A stretch of DNA of 7,465 nt from DASTYK01 sp964430275 (GCA_964430275.1 CAYSGF010000295.1:1-7465); one strand, 5' to 3'. Shown: positions 1 through 7,014, counted from the stretch's first letter. Notes: generated by a model not told the origin, from the letters alone. Program-made: numbers and translations.

Positions 1-622
1 TTCCTCGCATCAGATCGATGCGGACGAGCGGGGCTTTTCCTTCCGGCCGGGAATTCCACTGGACATGCGGATGGCGGCGGGTGCGGCGGCGCTGACGGCG
101 GCGGACCTGCTGAACGAGCTGGACGAGCGGGAGCTGGCGGACGTGTTCTACCGCTACGGCGAGGAGCGACGTTCGCGGCGGCTTGCGGCGGAAGTCGTGC
201 GTCGTCGCGGCGACGCGCCATTTCGTCAAAGCGACGACCTGGTAGCGGCGATCGATGCTGCGCTGGGCGCGCGCACGACGAACCAGGATCGTGCGCGCAT
301 TTTCCAGGCGCTGCGGATTGCCGTGAACGACGAGATGGGGGTGTTGGAGCGGGCGCTGTCGGCGCTGCGCGAGCGGCTGGCGCCAGCGGGCGTGTTCGTG
401 GTGCTGTCGTATCACTCGCTGGAGGACCGGCAGGTCAAGGATGCGTTTCGCGAGTGGAGTCGCGCATGCATCTGTCCGCCGGAGTTGCCGGTGTGCCGGT
501 GCCGCGGGCGCGCGCTGGGCGAGACGCTGACGCGCCGGCCGCTGTCTGCGAGTCCGGCGGAAGTCGAAGCGAACCCGCGTGCGCGCAGTGCGAAGCTGCG
601 TGCGTGGCGGAAGGCGGCGTGA
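1..622 (+). CDS. rsmH: 16S rRNA (cytosine(1402)-N(4))-methyltransferase RsmH, 3' part (5' end outside window)
   Basis: RsmH (MraW) uses S-adenosylmethionine to methylate N4 of C1402 in the 16S rRNA decoding centre. The frame is open from base 2, so the ATG at 65 is internal: the codons before it already encode family sequence, including SSHQIDADERGFSF. The visible part is 206 residues; compared with the roughly 313-residue E. coli protein, about the first 115-120 residues, with the AdoMet-binding start of the fold, are missing. In fragment numbering, LDMRM lies at 20-24, FQALRIAVNDE at 101-111, LSYHSLEDRQVK at 135-146 and ANPRARSAKLRA near the C-terminus, all typical of the family. Four cysteines at 156, 158, 165 and 167 form the CxC...CxC cluster common in non-enterobacterial RsmH and may bind metal. 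The residue after DMRM is Ala, where Asp is usual. The TGA stop shares its A with the ftsL ATG. Confidence 0.96.
   Translation, partial: SSHQIDADERGFSFRPGIPLDMRMAAGAAALTAADLLNELDERELADVFYRYGEERRSRRLAAEVVRRRGDAPFRQSDDLVAAIDAALGARTTNQDRARIFQALRIAVNDEMGVLERALSALRERLAPAGVFVVLSYHSLEDRQVKDAFREWSRACICPPELPVCRCRGRALGETLTRRPLSASPAEVEANPRARSAKLRAWRKAA
609..614 (+). promoter_or_regulatory. Ribosome binding site of ftsL
   Basis: GGAAGG lies inside the last codons of rsmH, 7 bases before the ATG at 622. An in-frame GTG at 619 would leave only 4 bases, so the spacing favours ATG 622, although both starts sit in the string GTGATG. Confidence 0.6.
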
Positions 623-912
623 TGGCGGGGCGCGGCACGATTCGCATGGCGATCGCGTTTGCGGCGCTGCTGGCGGCCCTGACGAGTGTGGTCTGGCGGC
701 AGAGCCGCGCGCTCGAAGTGATGCGCGATCTGGACGGTGTGCGTCAGGCGCGCGCGCTGGCGGAGGCGGAGCGTGCGCGGCTGGCCCACGAGGCGCAGCG
801 GCTGGAGAGCCGGCCGCGCATCCTGGTCGCCGCAGCGGCGCGCCTCGGCATGCGGGTGCCGGCCGCGGCGGAGATCGTGATCGTGAGTGATACGGCGGAG
901 GTGCTGCCGTGA
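622..912 (+). CDS. ftsL: Cell division protein FtsL
   Basis: This 96-residue protein has the size, position and architecture of FtsL, the bitopic membrane protein that joins FtsB/DivIC and FtsQ/DivIB and activates the FtsW-FtsI septal synthase. A very short basic N-terminus is followed by one membrane segment at about residues 8-24 (MAIAFAALLAALTSVVW). A charged, Ala/Leu/Arg/Glu-rich stretch at about 30-65 is probably a coiled coil outside the membrane. A short globular end at about 66-89 has the FtsL/DivIC-like pattern of an arginine, a helix, LGM and a proline. Primary sequence conservation is weak in this family, so the call leans on context between rsmH and ftsI and on topology. The frame is open upstream to 454, but the rsmH overlap, the ribosome binding site and the membrane-segment position support a start at 622. 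GTG 619 would add one residue. Confidence 0.88.
   Translation: MAGRGTIRMAIAFAALLAALTSVVWRQSRALEVMRDLDGVRQARALAEAERARLAHEAQRLESRPRILVAAAARLGMRVPAAAEIVIVSDTAEVLP
897..901 (+). promoter_or_regulatory. Ribosome binding site deciding the GTG start of ftsI
   Basis: GGAGG lies within the end of ftsL, 7 bases before GTG 909. This near-ideal spacing supports GTG as the ftsI start, overlapping the ftsL stop in the four bases GTGA. Confidence 0.7.
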
Positions 913-2930
913 CGCGGCGCAATACGGCGCAGAAGCGCGGCGCATCGAATGCCGCGAAGGCGCCGGGTCTGCGGCGTCGCATGTTGCTTCTGGGCGTGGT
1001 GGCGGGCGTGGTCACGATGGTGGTGCGTACGGCGCAGATCACGGTCGTCGAGGGGGACGGCTGGTCGGTACGCGCGGAGCAGCAGCATGCGGACGGGCTG
1101 ACGCTGCCGGCGCCACGCGGCACGATCTACGATCGCAATGGCGTGCCGCTGGCTGCGAGCCGGGAGGTGTACCGGTTGGCGATTGCGCCGCGCGAGGTGC
1201 AGGACCGTGAGCGTATCGTAGCAGCGCTGCACGAGGTGGGCGGCATGACGGAGCGGGAGGCGCGGCGCGCGACGGACGTGAAGCGACGCTGGGTCGTGCT
1301 GCCCGGCCGCTTCGATGTGAAGGCGCGCGAGGCGCTGGACGGCGTACCGGGCGTGCACTTCGAGACCGTGCAGCAGCGCTTCTACCCGCACGGGACGGTA
1401 GCAAGCGAGCTGCTCGGCCGTGTGAATGCGGAGGCGACGGCGCTCGGCGGACTCGAGCTGGAGCTGGACGAGGTGCTCCGGGGTGAGCCCGGGCACGCGA
1501 CCGTGCGGCGCGACTCGCGCGGACGGCCGATTCCCGGCGCCATGGTGCGCACCGTCGAGCCCCGGCCGGGGCTGGACGTGCAGCTCACGATCGATGCGGA
1601 GCTGCAGTCGATCGCGGATGAGGCGTTGCGCACTGCGATCGACAGCACGGATGCGCGCGGTGGCGAGTTCCTGCTGCTGGATCCGCGTACGGGCGAAGTG
1701 CTGGCGGCGGCGAGCCGCGGCGCCGGCGGTGCTGCGCGCAACTGGCGGGCCGTCACGGTGCCCTACGAGCCGGGCTCGACGATCAAGCCATTTCTGGTCG
1801 CGTCGCTGCTCGCTTCGCGGCGAGCGCGCATGAGTGACAGCGTGTTCGCCGAGAACGGACAGTGGACGTATCACGGGCGCACGATCAGCGACGTGCACGG
1901 GTACGGCTGGCTGACCGTGCACGATGCACTCGAGAAGTCGTCGAACGTCGCGATGGCGAAGCTGTCGATGCGGCTCGACCCGGCCACGCAGTACCAGTAC
2001 CTGCGCGACTTCGGATTCGGGTCGCCGACGGCAGTGCGCTACCCCTCGGAGAGCGGCGGGCTGCTGCGACACCCGGGCGCATGGTCGCGGCAGTCGCAGC
2101 CTTCGCTCGCCATCGGCTACGAGATTTCGGTAACACCACTGCAGATGGCGCTCGCCTACGGTGCGATCGCGAACGGCGGCGAGCTGCTGGAGCCGCGCCT
2201 GGTGCGCGAGATCCGGACCCGCGACGGCCGTGTGCAGCAGACCTACGAACGCACGGTAGTGCGGCGCGTGATTCCGGCGAACGTCGCGGCGGAGCTGCGT
2301 GCTGCACTCGTCGACGTCGTGCAGGGTGGCACCGGTCGGCAGGCGTCGCTCGGACCATTCATCGTGGCCGGCAAGACGGGCACCGCGCGCATCGCCGAAC
2401 GCGGTCGCTACGTGCCGGGAGCCTACACCGCGTCCTTTGCCGGATTCTTTCCGGCCGATGATCCGCAGCTCGTCTTCCTCGCGAAGATCGACGAGCCGCG
2501 CGGCGCGTACTACGGCGGGCTGACGGCGGCGCCGGTCACGCGCAATGCGCTGGAGGCTGCGCTGGCGGCGCATCACGCGCCATTCGACAAGCGGGCCGTC
2601 GCTGCCGAGCCGTCACTGCTGCCGGAGCCCGTCGTGGCGCTTCCGCTTCCGACGCAGGCGGACGCGGCGCGCACGATGGCGCCGCGCGGGCCGTACGTGC
2701 TGGCGCTGGACGAACGCAGCAGCGCGGCGAGCACACTGGTCGGTCAGCCGGTCGTCGTTCCCGACGTCGAGGGCGAGTCGCTGCGCGATGCCGTGCACCG
2801 GCTGCATTCGGCGGGCGTGCGCGTGCAGGTCGATGGCAGTGGCATCGTGGTGGCGACGTGGCCGGAGGCGGACACGCAGGTCATGCGCGGCAGCCTGGTG
2901 CGCGTGCGGGCGCGGGGGGAGGTTCCGTGA
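909..2930 (+). CDS. ftsI: Septal peptidoglycan D,D-transpeptidase FtsI (class B PBP) with C-terminal PASTA domain
   Basis: FtsI (PBP3) cross-links peptidoglycan at the division septum as partner of the glycosyltransferase FtsW and is a beta-lactam target. The 673-residue protein has a basic cytoplasmic start (1-24), one membrane segment at about 25-45, and a class B dimerisation/pedestal domain with RGTIYDRNGVPLA at 70-82. The transpeptidase domain spans about 220-555. All three active-site motifs are present: STIK at 290-293 with catalytic Ser290 and Lys293, SSN at 344-346, and KTG at 489-491. An Ala/Pro-rich linker (about 556-611) leads to one divergent PASTA domain at about 612-668. E. coli FtsI (588 residues) lacks this extension. 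The loop before STIK is shorter than in E. coli. The GTG start overlaps ftsL by 4 bases and is supported by a GGAGG site. A SpoVD-like PBP is possible in principle, but the place in the dcw operon points to the division enzyme. Confidence 0.96.
   Translation: MTRRNTAQKRGASNAAKAPGLRRRMLLLGVVAGVVTMVVRTAQITVVEGDGWSVRAEQQHADGLTLPAPRGTIYDRNGVPLAASREVYRLAIAPREVQDRERIVAALHEVGGMTEREARRATDVKRRWVVLPGRFDVKAREALDGVPGVHFETVQQRFYPHGTVASELLGRVNAEATALGGLELELDEVLRGEPGHATVRRDSRGRPIPGAMVRTVEPRPGLDVQLTIDAELQSIADEALRTAIDSTDARGGEFLLLDPRTGEVLAAASRGAGGAARNWRAVTVPYEPGSTIKPFLVASLLASRRARMSDSVFAENGQWTYHGRTISDVHGYGWLTVHDALEKSSNVAMAKLSMRLDPATQYQYLRDFGFGSPTAVRYPSESGGLLRHPGAWSRQSQPSLAIGYEISVTPLQMALAYGAIANGGELLEPRLVREIRTRDGRVQQTYERTVVRRVIPANVAAELRAALVDVVQGGTGRQASLGPFIVAGKTGTARIAERGRYVPGAYTASFAGFFPADDPQLVFLAKIDEPRGAYYGGLTAAPVTRNALEAALAAHHAPFDKRAVAAEPSLLPEPVVALPLPTQADAARTMAPRGPYVLALDERSSAASTLVGQPVVVPDVEGESLRDAVHRLHSAGVRVQVDGSGIVVATWPEADTQVMRGSLVRVRARGEVP
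2917..2922 (+). promoter_or_regulatory. Ribosome binding site deciding the GTG start of murE
   Basis: GGGAGG, within a longer G-run at the end of ftsI, precedes GTG 2927 by 4 bases. The next upstream in-frame ATG (2858) lies within the coding sequence of the ftsI PASTA domain and would add 23 Gly/Ala/His/Arg-rich residues unlike MurE, so GTG 2927 is preferred. Confidence 0.6.
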
Positions 2931-4411
2931 GCGGCGCGCGCGCGGTTCAGCTCGCGGACGTGGTTGCACGGCTGGACGCCGAGGCCCTGCTGGTCGGTCC
3001 GCCGCCCACGCGCGACCTGCGCGTGTACGGCATTGCGGATGACAGCCGGCGCGTGGAGCCGGGCACCCTGTTCTGTGCGTGGGCAGGCACGGTCGTCGAT
3101 GCCCATGACTTCATTCCGGGCGCACTCGATGCCGGCGCCGTCGCCGTGCTCGCGGAGCGGGAGGGGCCGCACAGCCTGGCGCCGCGGGTGGTGGTACGCG
3201 ACGGCCGACGTGCTGCCGCTGTTGCCGCCAGCCTGATCTACGGCGACCCGCAGGACGAGCTCGTGCTGGTCGGCGTCACCGGCACGAACGGCAAGACGAC
3301 GACGGTGTCCCTGCTGCGTCACGTGCTGTCGGCCCGGTGGCCGACTGCGTCGCTCGGCACACTCGGCGCCGTGCTCGAGCGAGGGCAGCGTGTGGCAGGC
3401 AGCGAGACTCTCACGACGCCCGGCCCGGTCGAGCTGGCAGCTGCGCTGCGCGCACTCGTCGACCGCGGTGTGCAGGCGCTCGCGATGGAGGCGTCTTCGC
3501 ATGCACTCGACCAGGGACGCATGCAGGCGCTGCGGTTCAACGCCGGCGTGTTCACGAACTTCAGCCGCGATCACCTCGACTACCACGGTACGCTCGACAT
3601 GTACCTGGAGGCGAAGCTGCGTCTGGAGGACCTGCTGCGCGACGGCGGCTGGGCCATTGCAAACGCGGACGACAGCGCCTGGCAGGCGCTGGGCGCGAAG
3701 GGGGCACGGCTGCTCCGCTTCGGCATCCACCACGACGCCGACGTCACGGCACGCGGCCTCGAGATCGATGGCCGAGGTGCACACTTCCGCCTGGAGACAC
3801 CGCACGGCTCGGTCCCGGTGTCGCTGCCGCTGCTGGGCGGCTACAACGTCGCGAATGCGCTCGCAGCCGCGGCGACCGCCACTGCGCTGGGACTGGAGCC
3901 CGCGGAGATTGCTGCGCAGCTCGATACGGCGCCGCAGGTGCCGGGTCGCCTCGAGCGGATTGCCGAGACCCCCTGTCCGGTGCTGCGCGACTACGCACAC
4001 ACGCCCGACGCGCTCGAGCGCGCACTTGCGGCGCTGCGTCCGCTCACGGATGGCCGACTCATCGTCGTGTTCGGAGCGGGCGGCGACCGTGATCGCGGCA
4101 AGCGGCCGATCATGGGCGCCGCCGCACAGGAGGGCGCCGACGTCACGATCGTGACATCCGACAACCCGCGCACGGAAGATCCGGAAGCGATCATCGACGA
4201 CATCACATCAGGCATGCGCGCCGGCTACCTGCGCGTGACCGATCGTCGTGCCGCGATCAATGCGGCGCTCGAGCTGGCGGCCCCCGAAGACATCGTGCTG
4301 CTCGCGGGCAAGGGCCACGAGGACTATCAGATCATCGGCACGGAGAAGCTGCCCTTCGATGAGGCGGCGGTCGTGCAGGAGCTGCTTTCCGCCGGCGCGG
4401 TGGACCGATGA
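2927..4411 (+). CDS. murE: UDP-N-acetylmuramoyl-L-alanyl-D-glutamate--2,6-diaminopimelate ligase MurE
   Basis: MurE is a cytoplasmic ATP-dependent ligase that adds the third stem-peptide residue to UDP-MurNAc-L-Ala-D-Glu. From GTG 2927 it has 494 residues, close to E. coli MurE. The N-terminal UDP-binding domain includes DDSRRVEPGTLF at 38-49. The central domain has the ATP loop GTNGKTTT at 119-126, TTP at 163-165, EASSHALDQGR at 188-198 and NFSRDHLDYHG at 211-221. Lys230 (in YLEAK) matches the carbamylated Lys224 of E. coli. The C-terminal domain has DYAHTPDALE at 355-364, FGAGGDRDRGKRP at 382-394, DNPR at 412-415 and GKGHEDYQ at 461-468. DNPR is the known mark of enzymes specific for meso-diaminopimelate, so the organism's peptidoglycan is probably DAP-type. 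The start overlaps ftsI by 4 bases (GTGA) and the stop overlaps murF by 4 bases (ATGA). Confidence 0.97.
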   Translation: MSGARAVQLADVVARLDAEALLVGPPPTRDLRVYGIADDSRRVEPGTLFCAWAGTVVDAHDFIPGALDAGAVAVLAEREGPHSLAPRVVVRDGRRAAAVAASLIYGDPQDELVLVGVTGTNGKTTTVSLLRHVLSARWPTASLGTLGAVLERGQRVAGSETLTTPGPVELAAALRALVDRGVQALAMEASSHALDQGRMQALRFNAGVFTNFSRDHLDYHGTLDMYLEAKLRLEDLLRDGGWAIANADDSAWQALGAKGARLLRFGIHHDADVTARGLEIDGRGAHFRLETPHGSVPVSLPLLGGYNVANALAAAATATALGLEPAEIAAQLDTAPQVPGRLERIAETPCPVLRDYAHTPDALERALAALRPLTDGRLIVVFGAGGDRDRGKRPIMGAAAQEGADVTIVTSDNPRTEDPEAIIDDITSGMRAGYLRVTDRRAAINAALELAAPEDIVLLAGKGHEDYQIIGTEKLPFDEAAVVQELLSAGAVDR

Positions 4412-5901
4412 GCGCCTGGACGCACGCGGCCGTCTGCGCCGCCGTCGGTATCGGCACCACCGCCGGAATGGAGGCGGTGCGGTACACGGGCGTCAGCACG
4501 GATACACGGGCGCTGCAGCAGGGGCAGCTCTTCGTCGCCCTCCATGGCGAGCGTTTCGATGCACACGACTATCTGCAGTCCGCTGTGGACGCGGGCGCGA
4601 CGGGTGCAGTCGTGCACCGCATGCCCGCGGATGCGCCGGCGCAGCTGACCTACTACGTGGTGGATGACACGCAGCGCGCGCTCGGCCGGCTCGGCCGCTT
4701 CCATCGGCGGCGCATGGGCTGGACGGTGGTCGCCGTCGCAGGCGCGAATGGCAAGACCACGACGAAGGATCTGTTGCGCGCAGCACTGTCCGCGCGCTAC
4801 CGCGTGCATGCCACGACGGGCAATCTGAACAACCTGATCGGTGCACCGCTCACGCTGCTGGGCGCACCGGACGATGCCGAGGTGGTGGTCGCGGAGATCG
4901 GCACGAACGTGCCCGGCGAGATCGCGCAGCTCGCGGCGATCGTCGAGCCCGACGTCGCCGTGATCACGTCGATCGCGGCCGAGCACCTCGAAGGACTCGG
5001 TGACCTGGACGGCGTGCTGCGCGAGGAGACATCGCTGCTGCCGTGGCTGCCGGTGCGGGGCATGGTCGCAGTGCCGGACGAGCCGGCGTCGCTTGCCGCA
5101 CGGGCACGCGAGCTGGCACCGCGCGTGGTTGTGGTTGGTGCGAGCGACGCGGCCGAGCCCGGGTTCCGCGCACGTGACATCGTGCTCGGTGATGCCGGCG
5201 AGGTCCGCTTCGGTTGGCGGGACCGCACGGTGAGCCTGCAGCTGCGCGGGCGGCACAACGCGCGCAACGCGCTGCTCGCGCTGGCGATTGCCGATGAGCT
5301 CGGTGTCGATGCGGATGCCGCGGTCCGCGAGCTGGCCGGCCTGCCGCCCGCAAAGATGCGCGGCGAGTTCCACAGGATCGGCGAGCTGACGGTCATTGCG
5401 GACTGCTACAACGCGAATCCGGCGAGTGTCACGGCTGCGGTCGACCTGCTGGTGTCGCTGCCCCGCGGTGGCGGCCGGATCGCGGTGCTCGGCACGATGA
5501 AGGAGCTCGGGCCGGAGAGCGCACGGATGCATGCGGAGACGGCCGCGGGTGTGGTCACGAGCGACGTCGACCTGATCGTGGCGACGGGCGACTTCGTACC
5601 GGCCTTCGAGGCGCATGCCGGTACGCTCGGCGAGCGGCTCATCCGCGAGACGGATCCGCTCGAGGCATACGCCCGTTTCGCCGAGCGCCTGCGTGGCAAC
5701 GAGACCGTACTGCTGAAGGGTTCGCGCGGCGTCGCACTCGAGCGACTGCTGCCGCGTTTCGAGGAACAATGGGGAGTGCTCCACCCGCACGGGGAGGCCT
5801 TCGGGTCGCGGGCGATCGGTACGATTACCGACACGCGTGACGATGCGCAGTCGGCGGAGCACCCCCAGAACGACAGCGCCCGCGGGCGCGGGACGGAGTA
5901 G
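4408..5901 (+). CDS. murF: UDP-N-acetylmuramoyl-tripeptide--D-alanyl-D-alanine ligase MurF
   Basis: MurF is the last cytoplasmic ligase. It joins D-Ala-D-Ala to UDP-MurNAc-tripeptide with ATP, giving the pentapeptide used by MraY. The 497-residue protein shows STDTRALQQGQLFVALHGER at 30-49 and DAHDY at 51-55 in the N-terminal domain. The central domain has the ATP loop GANGKTTTK at 112-120, NLNNLIGAPLTLL at 139-151, EIGTNVPGEIA at 163-173 and EHLEGLG at 192-198. The C-terminal domain has GRHNARNAL at 281-289, DCYNANPAS at 332-340 and KGSRG at 437-441. The residue matching the carbamylated Lys202 of E. coli is Glu207. The family fold ends near 456; a polar, probably disordered tail of about 40 residues follows, making it longer than the 452-residue E. 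coli protein. The ATG overlaps the murE stop (ATGA) with only a weak ribosome binding site (GGTGG, 4399-4403), so coupling to murE is likely. TAG ends the gene; the other complete stops here are TGA. Confidence 0.96.
   Translation: MSAWTHAAVCAAVGIGTTAGMEAVRYTGVSTDTRALQQGQLFVALHGERFDAHDYLQSAVDAGATGAVVHRMPADAPAQLTYYVVDDTQRALGRLGRFHRRRMGWTVVAVAGANGKTTTKDLLRAALSARYRVHATTGNLNNLIGAPLTLLGAPDDAEVVVAEIGTNVPGEIAQLAAIVEPDVAVITSIAAEHLEGLGDLDGVLREETSLLPWLPVRGMVAVPDEPASLAARARELAPRVVVVGASDAAEPGFRARDIVLGDAGEVRFGWRDRTVSLQLRGRHNARNALLALAIADELGVDADAAVRELAGLPPAKMRGEFHRIGELTVIADCYNANPASVTAAVDLLVSLPRGGGRIAVLGTMKELGPESARMHAETAAGVVTSDVDLIVATGDFVPAFEAHAGTLGERLIRETDPLEAYARFAERLRGNETVLLKGSRGVALERLLPRFEEQWGVLHPHGEAFGSRAIGTITDTRDDAQSAEHPQNDSARGRGTE
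5876..5889. repeat. Perfect 14-bp GC palindrome upstream of the mraY ribosome binding site
   Basis: GCGCCCGCGGGCGC is its own reverse complement. In mRNA it could form a 5-bp GC stem with a 4-base loop just before the GGAG at 5895-5898. It lies in the codons of the murF tail. In DNA this GC-rich, about one such palindrome is expected by chance in a window of this size, so a function is not established. Confidence 0.3.
5895..5898 (+). promoter_or_regulatory. Ribosome binding site of mraY
   Basis: GGAG lies in the last codons of murF, 6 bases before ATG 5905. This is the only junction in the window where the genes do not overlap, so mraY may depend more on its own ribosome binding site. Confidence 0.55.
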
Positions 5902-5904
5902 ACG

Positions 5905-7014
5905 ATGCTCTATCATCTGCTCTACCCGCTCGCGGAAGAGTACACGTTTCTGAATCTCTTCCGTTACATCACGTTCCGCGCAGCCGGCGGCATGGCCACC
6001 GCAATCGTCATTGCGTTCGTGTTCGGCCCCGGCATCATCGGCTGGCTGCGCAAGCTGCGCTTCGGCCAGGTCGTCCGGCAGGAAGGTCCGCAGTCCCACC
6101 AGGCGAAGGCAGGGACGCCGACCATGGGCGGCGTGCTGATCATCGTGGCGACCGCCATCGGTACGCTCCTGTGGGCGGACCTCACGAACGAGTACGTGCT
6201 GCTCTCCATCGGCGTCATGGTGTGGCTCGGCGCGCTCGGCTTTCTGGACGACTACCTCAAGGTCGTGCGGCGGCGCACGGAAGGACTGGTCGGCCAGTAC
6301 AAGCTGATCGGTCAGGGCCTGATCGGCGTCATCGTGGGCATCGTGCTGCTGATCTGGCCGGTGTCCGACGTGCCCACGCACTGGACGAGTGTACCGTTCC
6401 TGGCGAACTACCATCTCGCCTTTCTGCTGCCGGTGCTGTTCATCCCGTGGGTGATGCTCGTGCTGGCCGGCAGCTCGAATGCAGTGAACCTGACCGATGG
6501 CCTGGACGGGCTCGCGGGCGGTCTCTCCGCGATCGCTGCTGCGACCTTCGGCATCTTCGCCTACGTCATTGGCCGCGTCGACACCTCTGCCTACCTCGGA
6601 CTCTTCTACCTCGCCGGTGCCGGCGAGCTGTCGATCTTCTGCGTCGCACTCTCGGGCGCGACGCTCGGCTTCCTGTGGTTCAATGCGCACCCGGCCGACG
6701 TGTTCATGGGCGACACGGGATCGCTGGCGCTCGGCGGCGCGCTCGGTGTGGTCGCCGTGCTGCTGAAGGCGGAGTTCCTGCTCGTCATCGTGGGCGGCGT
6801 GTTCGTCGTCGAGGCGCTCAGCGTGATGGGTCAGGTCGGCTGGTTCAAGTACACAGCGCGCACGCGCGGTCGTGGCGAGCGTCTGCTCGAGATGGCACCG
6901 CTGCACCACCACTTCGAGAAGCGCGGCTGGGCGGAGAGCAAGATCATCATGCGCTTCTGGATCCTCGGGATCCTGTGCAGCCTCGTCGCCTTCAGCACGC
7001 TGAAGATCCGGTGA
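5905..7014 (+). CDS. mraY: Phospho-N-acetylmuramoyl-pentapeptide-transferase MraY
   Basis: MraY is the integral membrane enzyme that transfers phospho-MurNAc-pentapeptide from UDP to undecaprenyl phosphate, making lipid I and releasing UMP. The 369-residue protein is about the length of the E. coli enzyme (360) and is strongly hydrophobic, with about ten membrane segments expected for the family. Conserved cytoplasmic-face motifs are present in order: AGTPTMGG at 69-76, FLDDYLK at 113-119 with the Asp115-Asp116 pair, NLTDGLDGLAGG at 195-206, FNAHPADVFMGDTGSLALGG at 259-278, and PLHHHFEKRGW at 332-342 with the His triplet 334-336. The N-terminus (YHLLYPL, then FNLF-like NLFRYITFRAA at 17-27) also matches MraY, supporting ATG 5905. 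It begins 3 bases after the murF TAG in the same frame and ends in GTGATG, sharing bases with the murD start. Confidence 0.98.
   Translation: MLYHLLYPLAEEYTFLNLFRYITFRAAGGMATAIVIAFVFGPGIIGWLRKLRFGQVVRQEGPQSHQAKAGTPTMGGVLIIVATAIGTLLWADLTNEYVLLSIGVMVWLGALGFLDDYLKVVRRRTEGLVGQYKLIGQGLIGVIVGIVLLIWPVSDVPTHWTSVPFLANYHLAFLLPVLFIPWVMLVLAGSSNAVNLTDGLDGLAGGLSAIAAATFGIFAYVIGRVDTSAYLGLFYLAGAGELSIFCVALSGATLGFLWFNAHPADVFMGDTGSLALGGALGVVAVLLKAEFLLVIVGGVFVVEALSVMGQVGWFKYTARTRGRGERLLEMAPLHHHFEKRGWAESKIIMRFWILGILCSLVAFSTLKIR

Noticed and set aside
454..621. Upstream extension of the ftsL frame, adding 56 residues from ATG 454
   Set aside because: It lies wholly inside rsmH, would put a long Arg/Ala/Cys-rich region before the membrane segment, and ignores the good ribosome binding site at 609-614.
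744..2576. Open frame of 610 codons on the - strand across ftsI
   Set aside because: It is codon-register antisense to ftsI, open for the same reason, with a low-complexity Arg/Ala/His product, while the + strand carries complete PBP motifs.
2858..2926. ATG 2858 as a longer murE start
   Set aside because: It lies within the sequence encoding the ftsI PASTA domain and adds Gly/His/Arg-rich residues unlike MurE. GTG 2927 has a ribosome binding site and the same overlap form as the ftsL/ftsI junction.
2744..4000. Open frame of 418 codons on the - strand across murE
   Set aside because: Same codon-register antisense effect; the + strand encodes an intact MurE with all family motifs.
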